Source: Mongoliitalea daihaiensis
GTDB lineage: Bacteria > Bacteroidota > Bacteroidia > Cytophagales > Cyclobacteriaceae
NCBI RefSeq assembly: GCF_021596945.1
Contig: NZ_CP063779.1
Location: forward strand, 1 to 64,000
Length of the DNA stretch: 64,000 nt
Reading direction: 5' to 3'
Both the position numbers and the translations under genes were made by a program. The notes beneath the pieces were generated by a model. That model did not search any database, was not told the origin of the DNA, and worked only from the letters and a program-made list of their open reading frames with translations. Shown piece after piece: positions 56,232-63,858 of the stretch; position 1 is the stretch's first letter, and the number at the start of each line of letters is the position of its first letter.

Positions 56232-57071
56232 TTAATAATCCTGAAGGGTTGACGGTAATTGAGCAAGAGCATTTTTCAATTGCTCATCATTCGGGGCTAT
56301 TCCATGCCACTTATGGGTTCCTACCATAAAGTCAACCCCAAAGCCCATTTCTGTATGCAGTAAAACTACCACTGGCTTCCCCTTGCCAGAGGCTTCAAAC
56401 GCTGCATTGATATCCACACATAGTTGGTCCATATCGTTACCTTCCGCAGCTAACACCTCCCAGCCAAAGGCTTTGAATTTGGCTGCTAGATCTCCATTAT
56501 CCATCACCTCTTTCGTAGGCCCATCTATCTGCTGTCCATTGAAATCTACAAAGGCAATCAGATTGTCCACTTTATGATGTGCGGCAAACATGGCCGCTTC
56601 CCAGTTTTGTCCTTCCTGCAACTCCCCATCACCTGTTAATACAATTACCTTTTGGGTATCTTGATCCAGTTTTTTACCTAAAGCAGCACCGATTGCTACC
56701 GAAATCCCTTGACCAAGTGAACCAGATGCAATGCGCACACCAGGCAAACCTTCATGGGTCGTCGGATGACCTTGAAGACGCGAATCTAACTTTCGAAAGG
56801 TTGCAAGTTCACGCACATCAAAATATCCAGCACGTGCCAATACACTGTACCAAACGGGTGAAATATGCCCATTGGAAAGGAAAAACAAATCTTCCCCTTT
56901 TCCCTTCATCGAAAACTGCGGATCATGTTTGAGTTTCCAAAAATAAAGCGCTACAAAAAAGTCTGCACAACCTAAGGAAGCACCGGGATGCCCGGACTGG
57001 CACTGATGCACCATGCGCAATATATCACGCCTCACTTGAGTCGCAATCTCTTTTAGTTGATTACTATTCAT
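56232..57071 (-). CDS. Transketolase, N-terminal (thiamine diphosphate-binding) subunit
   Basis: A 279-residue protein covering the first domain of transketolase. It shows GHPGASLGCADFFVALYFWKLKHDP, GSLGQGISVAIGAAL and the thiamine-diphosphate/metal motif GDGELQEGQNWEAAMFAAHHKVDNLIAFVDFN. Split transketolases of this type occur in many bacteria and archaea. It is the first gene of a three-gene unit with the C-subunit and the HAD phosphatase. Its upstream region carries both an AGTGT-N7-ACACT palindrome and a LacI-type operator, so the unit is probably induced by arabinose and by xylan-derived sugar. Confidence 0.95.
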   Translation of the reverse strand: MNSNQLKEIATQVRRDILRMVHQCQSGHPGASLGCADFFVALYFWKLKHDPQFSMKGKGEDLFFLSNGHISPVWYSVLARAGYFDVRELATFRKLDSRLQGHPTTHEGLPGVRIASGSLGQGISVAIGAALGKKLDQDTQKVIVLTGDGELQEGQNWEAAMFAAHHKVDNLIAFVDFNGQQIDGPTKEVMDNGDLAAKFKAFGWEVLAAEGNDMDQLCVDINAAFEASGKGKPVVVLLHTEMGFGVDFMVGTHKWHGIAPNDEQLKNALAQLPSTLQDY

Positions 57072-57111
57072 ATATTAAATCTAATAGGTTTGAATGCTAA
57101 ATATAGATACA

Positions 57112-57130
57112 AAGTGTGAAAAATACACTT
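57112..57130. promoter_or_regulatory. Probable AraR operator upstream of transketolase
   Basis: AAGTGT-GAAAAAT-ACACTT is a perfect inverted repeat with a 7-base spacer, 41 bases before the ATG at 57071, the same structure and distance as at araA. Confidence 0.68.
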
Positions 57131-57145
57131 ATAGAACCAATTTTT

Positions 57146-57159
57146 TGCAACCGATTTCA
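57146..57159. promoter_or_regulatory. LacI-type operator upstream of transketolase
   Basis: TGCAACCGATTTCA, identical to the sites at 1104 and 44858, lies 15 bases beyond the AraR-type palindrome, giving this promoter two candidate regulators. Confidence 0.72.
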
Positions 57160-57230
57160 TTTTTGCTCAGAATCAAATGAGTTTTGTGTATACCGCATTG
57201 TAAAATGACTCCCTTAATCTGAATTGGATA

Positions 57231-57268
57231 AAAAAATAAATCCGTTCCCCAGCCAGAAGAACGGATTT
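57231..57268 (-). terminator. Intrinsic terminator on the minus strand
   Basis: On the minus strand AAATCCGTTC and GAACGGATTT form a perfect 10-bp stem around an 11-base loop, followed by TATTTTTTTA. It lies about 210 bases after the phosphatase stop and probably ends that transcript, insulating transketolase. Confidence 0.75.
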
Positions 57269-57373
57269 AAAGTTCAAAAAAGAGTTGTCGTCACCAAAAA
57301 ATATAATCTTACAAAGCTTATCCCCTGAATACCTTACAAACATACATTCTTTAAGAATAAATAAATTGCAAAG

Positions 57374-57423
57374 TTCATGAAAGCAACTCTTTTCTTCATG
57401 AATCAGGGCTTTGAGTTCATGAA
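57374..57423. repeat. Three TTCATGAA palindromes at exact 21-base spacing
   Basis: The 8-base palindrome TTCATGAA starts at 57374, 57395 and 57416. The 21-base period equals two helical turns, putting all copies on the same DNA face. Neighbouring bases differ between copies, so it is not a simple tandem duplication of a 21-mer. Confidence 0.7.
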
Positions 57424-57477
57424 GGGGTAAAAACTTTCACAGAAGTAATTTCGCCCATAGGTTCAAAAGTATATGGC

Positions 57478-58491
57478 TCAATTGATTGGTAGCTTTTGTT
57501 CGAGGTAGACTTGGCCTTCCTCTCCTTTGATTTGAAGGATAACTTCTTTTGTTTCCCAATCAATCACTGCTAATCCATAATGTAAAGAAGCAATCAGATT
57601 TCCTACTCTATACGGATTATATTCTTCCCTATAACTTCTCCACACATGAGTGAGACCGCTTGAAGTAACTTCATAAATACCATTGGGGAAATTTTCATCT
57701 TGCCACTTAGATATTTCAGCAATATGCCTGTCACCACTAATTAATATTGGGTTTTTAACATTTGATTTTGCAATCAAATCAAAAAGTTTTTTTCGCTCAT
57801 TGGGGAAATTAGACCATTTTTCATAAGGATGTTCAGTTGGAATATATTGGATTCCAGAAGCTATCAAATTCACTTGCGCTGTACTATTTCTCAATTCTTG
57901 TTCCAGCCAAGCCCATTGTTCCTCCCCAAGAATACTACCTGTCAGATTTGGCTGATAAACTTTATCCTCCGTGTAAAGCGTGTCTCGATTAAACCTAGCA
58001 TCTAACAAGATAACTTTTACTTTTTGAGCGCCTATTCCATACTCGTAAGAGGCATAGGCCCCTTGCTGCTTTCTTCTTGGACTGTTAGCCTTCTCATCTA
58101 AAAAGTCTAATAGTAGTTGAAGAGATTCTTCTTTTTTACTATAAAATTTTCCACCATCGTTGATGCCATAGTCATGATCGTCCCAAACTCCAATTATTTG
58201 TGATTTCTCCTTCAATGTTTGATATGCTGGAATAGCGTTTTGAGCCATATACTTTTGTTTGAGCAAGGCCATATCATGAGTATCGCCATAAATGATATCT
58301 CCGAGCCACATAAAAACTTCCGGGTTATCTTGAGTGATTGGTTTCCACAAGGGTTGAGGAAGATCATGTTTATTGCAGGATCCAAAAGCAATTTTTGTAA
58401 TAGTGTATTGCTGTGCCAAAACCGAACTACTAACAATCAAGGAACACAGCATGATGGCTGTGATAGCACTGATGATTTTTTTTAAATGCAT
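57478..58491 (-). CDS. PhoD-like alkaline phosphatase/phosphodiesterase
   Basis: A 337-residue exported metallophosphoesterase (signal peptide ends SSSVLAQ). Metal-binding motifs of the PhoD-like family are present: IAFGSCNKHD, FMWLGDIIYGDTHD, GVWDDHDYGINDGG, and the C-terminal LISGDRHIAEIS. It hydrolyses phosphate esters in the periplasm, probably for phosphate scavenging; the physiological substrate is unknown. Its start overlaps the end of the Crp/Fnr gene by 10 bases, so both are expressed together. No link with xylan use is evident. Confidence 0.92.
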   Translation of the reverse strand: MHLKKIISAITAIMLCSLIVSSSVLAQQYTITKIAFGSCNKHDLPQPLWKPITQDNPEVFMWLGDIIYGDTHDMALLKQKYMAQNAIPAYQTLKEKSQIIGVWDDHDYGINDGGKFYSKKEESLQLLLDFLDEKANSPRRKQQGAYASYEYGIGAQKVKVILLDARFNRDTLYTEDKVYQPNLTGSILGEEQWAWLEQELRNSTAQVNLIASGIQYIPTEHPYEKWSNFPNERKKLFDLIAKSNVKNPILISGDRHIAEISKWQDENFPNGIYEVTSSGLTHVWRSYREEYNPYRVGNLIASLHYGLAVIDWETKEVILQIKGEEGQVYLEQKLPIN

Positions 58492-59135
58492 TTTTTAGAT
58501 GAATTAATCTTGTTGATAAATTGATATTGTGAATTACTTGAGTTTTCAATCTTTAACTTTTCTAACTTTTTTAGCAACTTCGATGTGGTTTGTCTACTTA
58601 GGCCTGACATCTGACTTACGTCTACAATAGTAAGCAATGAATTCACTGAAACAGTTGCTCCTTTAGCATCTACAACGCTTTCAGAAAACTCCTGAAATAA
58701 CGCTTGCAACCTGCTGATGGGACTCATCGTGCAAATTTTAAACAATCGAGTTTCCATCCTACACCACCTCATAATTGTGGACCGATTAAACCAATCCGAA
58801 ATAATGGGGTCATGGACAATCATTTTTTTGTAAAAACCTAATTCAATGGTGACAATTCTACAATCAGTTAAGGCCTTCGCAAATTCAAAAAACTGCCCGT
58901 TGAGATACCTTAAATTCCCAAAAACCTCATTTCGATATAAGATATCATAAGACACTTCTGTACCGTCCTCCAAATAAGTTCCTATTTTAACTGCACCTGC
59001 TTTGACCTGAAACATTTCTAAAGGCTTATTGGGGGGTATATAAATGTAAGCCCCTTTTTTAATGACTTTTGTGGTAATCAGGTTAGCATACTCCTCTTCA
59101 GAAAGGACCTCTTTAAAATAAGCAAGAATATCCAT
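58482..59135 (-). CDS. Crp/Fnr-family transcriptional regulator
   Basis: A 217-residue regulator with an N-terminal cyclic-nucleotide-binding-like beta-roll (about 25-115; MFQVKAGAVKIGTYLEDGTEVSYDI, with the FGNLRYLNGQ phosphate-cassette position degenerate) and a C-terminal winged helix (about 165-210; TIVDVSQMSGLSRQTTSKLLKKLEKL). The degenerate cassette lacks the Arg-Ser pair of true cAMP binders, and there are no Cys ligands for an Fnr iron-sulfur cluster, so the effector is unknown. It is upstream of and overlaps the PhoD-like gene. The TonB receptor upstream (59231) runs in the same direction after a 95-base gap. Confidence 0.9.
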   Translation of the reverse strand: MDILAYFKEVLSEEEYANLITTKVIKKGAYIYIPPNKPLEMFQVKAGAVKIGTYLEDGTEVSYDILYRNEVFGNLRYLNGQFFEFAKALTDCRIVTIELGFYKKMIVHDPIISDWFNRSTIMRWCRMETRLFKICTMSPISRLQALFQEFSESVVDAKGATVSVNSLLTIVDVSQMSGLSRQTTSKLLKKLEKLKIENSSNSQYQFINKINSSKKCI

Positions 59136-59230
59136 TTTTATTTTAAAAATGAGAAAGAGCTAAAAATAAATCTATACCCTTCCTCATTTTTTACAATAAC
59201 TTAATTTTCACTTAATCACAAAGCCATGAA

Positions 59231-62200
59231 CTAGAATGAATATCTAAGCCCCAGTTGAATTCTCCAAGGTGTACCATTGATAGGCAAAACACCTACACTT
59301 TGCTCCACATTGTAGATATATTGTTGAGTGGCTTGATTAAATCCCCTGATGCTTTGAAGGTTTCTGGAGCTACTCAAATTATTATTGACTCCCCAATCCT
59401 TGCTTAACATATTCATAAAGTTAAAGACATCTGCAGATAATTCTAGTTTTTGGTTTTTGACAATATTGATGTTTTTGAGCAACCTTAAATCCAGGTTATA
59501 AAACATGGGGTTTTCTCCCCCGTTTCGTTCAGCAATTCCTCCAAAGCTTTCTCTTAAATATTGCTTAGCGCTTTCGGCTGTGTTAGGATCATTAAGAATT
59601 GCATTATATCCATCACGGATAGCCTCAGGTGTATTGGGGTCATTAGGATCAAAAACGAAGGCTAGGGCATTGTTTAAAGGAAAATCACCTTGTAACGACC
59701 CGTTTGACACTAAGAATGAATACCTAGAACCTCCAATTCCTATCAATGTGGCTCCCATTACGAAGCCTTTCCAGGTAGGTGTGGCACCGTTCAACACGAT
59801 CTTATCTCTAAATTGATTGTCAGAGTAGGACCAATTTAATTTTCTTGAATCATCTACAACAGGAAGGAAAGTAGAGGTATTTGCTACACAGCAATTGTAG
59901 GAACTATTGTCAAATGCTTGATTAAAGGTATATGAAGCGGTGAAATATCCATCTTTACCAATCCGAACACTTCCATCTACAATCAATGCATACTGATAAC
60001 CTGCTGCAATTGAATTTAACTCTAGTACTCTTCCGACCTCTTGAGACTTTCTCGAATTTAGCCAATTGGTTTGACCATTGGCACCTATGGTGTTTGCTGG
60101 TACAAAAACTCCTCTATTCCCCTCATTAGTCAATCTAAAAAATGGCTCATCTACTAAATTACGCTCTAAATAAACATAGTTATTGAACGTATGTGAGTAA
60201 ATCATATTGACCCCTGCCCGAAAGCGGTCATTGAATAGTTTGTTATAATTCAAATTCGCTTTAAAGGTATTGGGTACCCTAAAATCATCTGCAATACTAT
60301 TAATGGTAGAGATAAAACTGGCACCTTCTGGGATTCCTGGAGCTTCTACACCATTCCTGTAACCAATGAAATCAGCTTCAGGAACCAAAGCCCCTTGCAC
60401 ATCTATTGCCGCTAGCATCACACCAGAATTTTGAATATTATTTACTTGGGCATAGTAATGCGGTTGCGCTGCAAACAAACCTGTTCCAAACTTCAATACA
60501 TCTGTATTTTTTCCTTTAATATCCCAGGTCAATTGAACTCTCGGCTGAATATTTCTATAATCTGCAGGCTTATTGTCCGTGCGAAGGCCCAACTGATTGA
60601 AAACACTTGGATTAAATGCAGCTTCATTCATGAAAATAGTAGCATCGTACCTTACTCCCAACACCAGATTCAAATCTCTATGAGGATTGTATTCCATTTG
60701 ACCAAAAGCTGATAAATCAACAACTGTTTGCTTAACAATCGGTAATCCTTGAAGTGGAACCTCTCTAGCATATCTAAATGGGTTGTTATTTTCAAAATCT
60801 TGCATTGAATTGTAAAAAAAGCGTCCATTTTGCTCATTTGACAACAAGGTTTCCAAATAAGTGACCATGTTATCCGTTCCAAAGGTGAAATTAAACTTCC
60901 CTCTTTGCATGTACGTGGTATTGACAATATGTACTTGCTGCTCTTTGTTGGTTTCGGGGAGGAAACGTTGCCCACCAATTTGCACATTCGTTGTCTGAAT
61001 TGCGTTGGGATTGTTTTCCGTAGGGAATGGTGAAACTATCCGAACGATGGCTCGGGGCATGTTTGAGACAGGCAACTGTCTATTGACGGAAAATGCCCGT
61101 TCTGCATGCTGAAACTGAACCTTCAACTCATTAGTTGTACTTGCGTTTGCAATAGAGCGCAAAGAAAACAATAAGCTATTTTCTCTGGATGAAAAATCAC
61201 CCCAAACTTCCGCCAAATTGATCGCAGTATTATCATTTACAGAAAAAGGGTTATTCCAATCTGTGTAATTGTTCCTTATGGTAAGTTTGTTATTCTTATT
61301 AATCTGCCAATCCAATCTGGCAAAAAAAGTGTTTGCTACGGTTTTCCTAGAAAATTCACCCACTTGTTGTTCAGGACCGACTCCATAAAGCCTTCTTGCC
61401 ACATCAATAAATTTATCCAACGAATCTTTTCTTATTCTAAGTCTGCGTTCATCATCCTCATCCCGGATATCGGCAATAAATACAGGTTCTCCAGCATCCT
61501 GCCTATCAAAAACAGTGAAAAAATGAAGCTTATCTTTGATGATAGGACCACCCAAGCTAAAGCCCCATTGATAGTTGTAGAAACTCACATCCCGACGATT
61601 GCCTCGGATGTCATTAGGGCTTGCAAGGTTATCATTTCGATGATACATAAATGCAGAACCTTCAAGTGTATTCGTGCCAGCTTTGGTTACAGCATTCAAA
61701 GCTCCGCCTGCTTGCCTTCCTTGAGTCACATCATATGAGTTTGTGGCAACCTCAAATTCACGAATTGCTTCTATGGATACGGTGTATGGCCCCCTTCCGA
61801 TTTCACCTGCTGTGAGCTGATTACGTGCATTAACCCCATCCAAAGTTACATTCGTAGATGTTCTCCTTTGCCCACCTAAATTGAGACCTCCACCACCTTG
61901 GAGTGGCGACAATGCAGTCAAATTAGTGAAATTCCTTCCTTCTGTAGGTAAATTTTTGATTTGTTTGGAATCAATCGCAGTGACAGCACCTAGCTTATCC
62001 AGTTGATTTTTAAAACTATCACCGGAGACGACAACCTCTGCCAAATCTGAATCCCCATAATCCATGGCAATTTCTAGGTTAACTCTATCCCCTTGATTCA
62101 ACTGGTAACCCGTAAGTTTTTGAGGATTAAAACCAATGAAAGAAATAGAAACAGAATAAGGCCTTCCCAAAGGAAGCTGCTGTAGTTGAAATCTTCCATC

Positions 62201-62416
62201 CACTCCAGTAACCGTACCGGCTTCAAAGCCTGTGGACTCATTTCTAACTACCACCGTTGCTCCAACCAGTGGTTGTTTAGAATCATCTAGCACAAGTCCC
62301 GCAATTGTTGCGTTCGTAGCTTGTGCGTTCACTTCATTGAGCGAAAAAAGGGCTATAAGGAGTACTAGGACTCCCAAGCCTTTCGCAATTGAACTAACTG
62401 TTAATTTGGTAATCAT
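59231..62416 (-). CDS. OAR-like TonB-dependent outer-membrane receptor
   Basis: A 1061-residue receptor: signal peptide (ends NEVNAQ), carboxypeptidase-regulatory-like domain (about 32-120; TIAGLVLDDSKQPLVGATV), plug (NLPTEGRNFTNLTALSP, TLDGVNARNQ, GGALNAVTKAGTN) and a large beta-barrel ending QLGLRYSF. The plug style with GGRRT-type glycine-rich loops and VTKAGTNTLEGSAF marks the OAR/TonB group rather than SusC, and no SusD gene is adjacent. The ligand is unknown. Its start is preceded by two linked palindromes at 62473-62494. Whether it is part of the xylan regulon cannot be told. Confidence 0.93.
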   Translation of the reverse strand: MITKLTVSSIAKGLGVLVLLIALFSLNEVNAQATNATIAGLVLDDSKQPLVGATVVVRNESTGFEAGTVTGVDGRFQLQQLPLGRPYSVSISFIGFNPQKLTGYQLNQGDRVNLEIAMDYGDSDLAEVVVSGDSFKNQLDKLGAVTAIDSKQIKNLPTEGRNFTNLTALSPLQGGGGLNLGGQRRTSTNVTLDGVNARNQLTAGEIGRGPYTVSIEAIREFEVATNSYDVTQGRQAGGALNAVTKAGTNTLEGSAFMYHRNDNLASPNDIRGNRRDVSFYNYQWGFSLGGPIIKDKLHFFTVFDRQDAGEPVFIADIRDEDDERRLRIRKDSLDKFIDVARRLYGVGPEQQVGEFSRKTVANTFFARLDWQINKNNKLTIRNNYTDWNNPFSVNDNTAINLAEVWGDFSSRENSLLFSLRSIANASTTNELKVQFQHAERAFSVNRQLPVSNMPRAIVRIVSPFPTENNPNAIQTTNVQIGGQRFLPETNKEQQVHIVNTTYMQRGKFNFTFGTDNMVTYLETLLSNEQNGRFFYNSMQDFENNNPFRYAREVPLQGLPIVKQTVVDLSAFGQMEYNPHRDLNLVLGVRYDATIFMNEAAFNPSVFNQLGLRTDNKPADYRNIQPRVQLTWDIKGKNTDVLKFGTGLFAAQPHYYAQVNNIQNSGVMLAAIDVQGALVPEADFIGYRNGVEAPGIPEGASFISTINSIADDFRVPNTFKANLNYNKLFNDRFRAGVNMIYSHTFNNYVYLERNLVDEPFFRLTNEGNRGVFVPANTIGANGQTNWLNSRKSQEVGRVLELNSIAAGYQYALIVDGSVRIGKDGYFTASYTFNQAFDNSSYNCCVANTSTFLPVVDDSRKLNWSYSDNQFRDKIVLNGATPTWKGFVMGATLIGIGGSRYSFLVSNGSLQGDFPLNNALAFVFDPNDPNTPEAIRDGYNAILNDPNTAESAKQYLRESFGGIAERNGGENPMFYNLDLRLLKNINIVKNQKLELSADVFNFMNMLSKDWGVNNNLSSSRNLQSIRGFNQATQQYIYNVEQSVGVLPINGTPWRIQLGLRYSF

Positions 62417-62472
62417 GTGATAAAGATTGATGGTTTGTATACCACAAATCTCTATGCTTCCAAATTCCTCAA

Positions 62473-62494
62473 ATGTTAAAAATTAACATGTTAA
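62473..62494. promoter_or_regulatory. Overlapping palindromes upstream of the TonB receptor
   Basis: ATGTTAA-AAA-TTAACAT (62473-62489) is a perfect inverted repeat and overlaps a second perfect palindrome TTAACATGTTAA (62483-62494). They lie 57 bases before the receptor start and suggest an operator. The binder is unknown. Confidence 0.5.
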
Positions 62495-62533
62495 GCATTA
62501 GTAAATATTCCTTCACATTGAATTAAAACCGAT

Positions 62534-63721
62534 TTAAAATAACTGGGGCACAAACTGACTTAAATAAATGCGCCAATTTCTCCAGATATGCCCACCTTCA
62601 GTTTCTACATAAGTGTAAGGCATCTCCACGGTATCCAACTTTTTGATAAACTCCTGATTAGCATCATACAAAAAGTCGGTTTTCCCTATGGCTATCCAAT
62701 ACAATTGATAGCCATTATCCCGCTGTTGCTGTAAGGTAGCATCGATATCCTTATAAACTCTTCCGGTAGCATCTTCCCTTGGCATAATAGCCGCCGAAAA
62801 CAAGCCTACATAATCAAAGGTATTGGGATAGAAGCGGGAAATATGCAGCGTATGAAATCCACCCATGGACAGCCCTGCAATGGCTCTTTGGGATTTTTCT
62901 TTGTTCACCCGGTAATTGGCTTCTACAAAATCTATTATTTCGTTGAAATTGGCTTCATAAGTACCATCCATGGTTTGCGGAATCATAAATTGAGGTTTAT
63001 AAAAACCCCGACTTCCCTCTCCTGGAGCAGCATCTTGGATCACATTTCCATTGGGCATTACAACAATCATCGGTTTTGATTTGCCTTGGGCTATGAGATT
63101 ATCCATAATCTGGGCAGTTCTTCCCAAAGTTATCCAAGCTTCCTCATCTCCTCCTGCACCATGCAAGAGATATAACACCGGATAGGCTTGCGTAGAATTT
63201 TCGTATCCTGGGGGAGTGTATACCGTCAATCTTCTTTCCATTCCCAAACCCACTGAAGGGTACCATCTCTTGGCCACTGTCCCATGAGGTACCTGCTGTA
63301 CTTTGTACAGATCGGCTTGTGCTCCTCCTACAATGAAAATATTGGTAACTGAAGCTACATCTCTAATCAAAAAAGGATTATTAGGGTCAATGGCAGGAAG
63401 TCCATCAACCAAAAAGGAGTAACTATACAACTCAGGAGCAAGCTTATCCGCTCGAAACTCCCAAACGCCTTTTTCATCTTTTGTCAATAATACTTTACCT
63501 GGCGCATCTACAGTTCCCATGGATGATTCTACTTTAATAGAAGGTAAAAAATCACCAGTAATTTCTACTTGTTGAGCCTGAGGAGCGAAAAACCGAAAGG
63601 TGACTGCATCACCCTCAATTTCAGGAGAAATCAAGTTTTGAGACCGAAAAATTGCCTCTTGAGCATAGGTGCTAGTTGCAAACAATAGAAATGCAAAGAA
63701 ACGTAACATTTGATTTTTCAT
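62534..63721 (-). CDS. CE1 esterase with N-terminal CBM48-like domain
   Basis: A 395-residue exported esterase. The ATG at 63721 is preferred over 63754 because it opens a signal peptide ending ATSTYAQ. Residues about 25-125 form a CBM48/E-set beta-sandwich (VTFRFFAPQAQQVEITGDFLP), and the rest is a CE1-type alpha/beta hydrolase with VLYLLHGAGGDEEAW, nucleophile Ser in AGLSMGGFHT, acidic residue in IGKTDFLYD and His in EGGHIWRNWR. This two-domain layout is typical of feruloyl esterases in Bacteroidota xylan loci. It is more distant from the locus than the CE1-like gene at 8094 and lies upstream of the OAR-like receptor in the same direction. Confidence 0.9.
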   Translation of the reverse strand: MKNQMLRFFAFLLFATSTYAQEAIFRSQNLISPEIEGDAVTFRFFAPQAQQVEITGDFLPSIKVESSMGTVDAPGKVLLTKDEKGVWEFRADKLAPELYSYSFLVDGLPAIDPNNPFLIRDVASVTNIFIVGGAQADLYKVQQVPHGTVAKRWYPSVGLGMERRLTVYTPPGYENSTQAYPVLYLLHGAGGDEEAWITLGRTAQIMDNLIAQGKSKPMIVVMPNGNVIQDAAPGEGSRGFYKPQFMIPQTMDGTYEANFNEIIDFVEANYRVNKEKSQRAIAGLSMGGFHTLHISRFYPNTFDYVGLFSAAIMPREDATGRVYKDIDATLQQQRDNGYQLYWIAIGKTDFLYDANQEFIKKLDTVEMPYTYVETEGGHIWRNWRIYLSQFVPQLF

Positions 63722-63858
63722 AAACCTTAAAATTAATAATGGATTTAAGTCCACTCAATTGAATGGCTTTTCTTAGGTAAGAATCGGTACACAACCTGTA
63801 AATGATTTAGAAACCATCAACTCTAGTAAAGATATTAAAAAAACGTGGTTAACAATCG

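Larger units (their letters stand above)
57072..57477. other. 406-base intergenic region between transketolase and the phosphatase gene
   Basis: No gene is seen. It holds, from the transketolase side, TCAAACCTA (57085-57093, minus), the AraR-type palindrome (57112-57130), the LacI-type operator (57146-57159), a minus-strand terminator (57231-57268) and three TTCATGAA palindromes spaced exactly 21 bases apart (57374, 57395, 57416). An 18-codon minus-strand frame in the last stretch is too short to call. Confidence 0.65.

Noticed and set aside
62523-62536. Extra LacI-type operator (TTAAAACCGATTTA)
   Set aside because: The outer TG and CA positions are missing, and it overlaps the stop codon of the CE1 gene.
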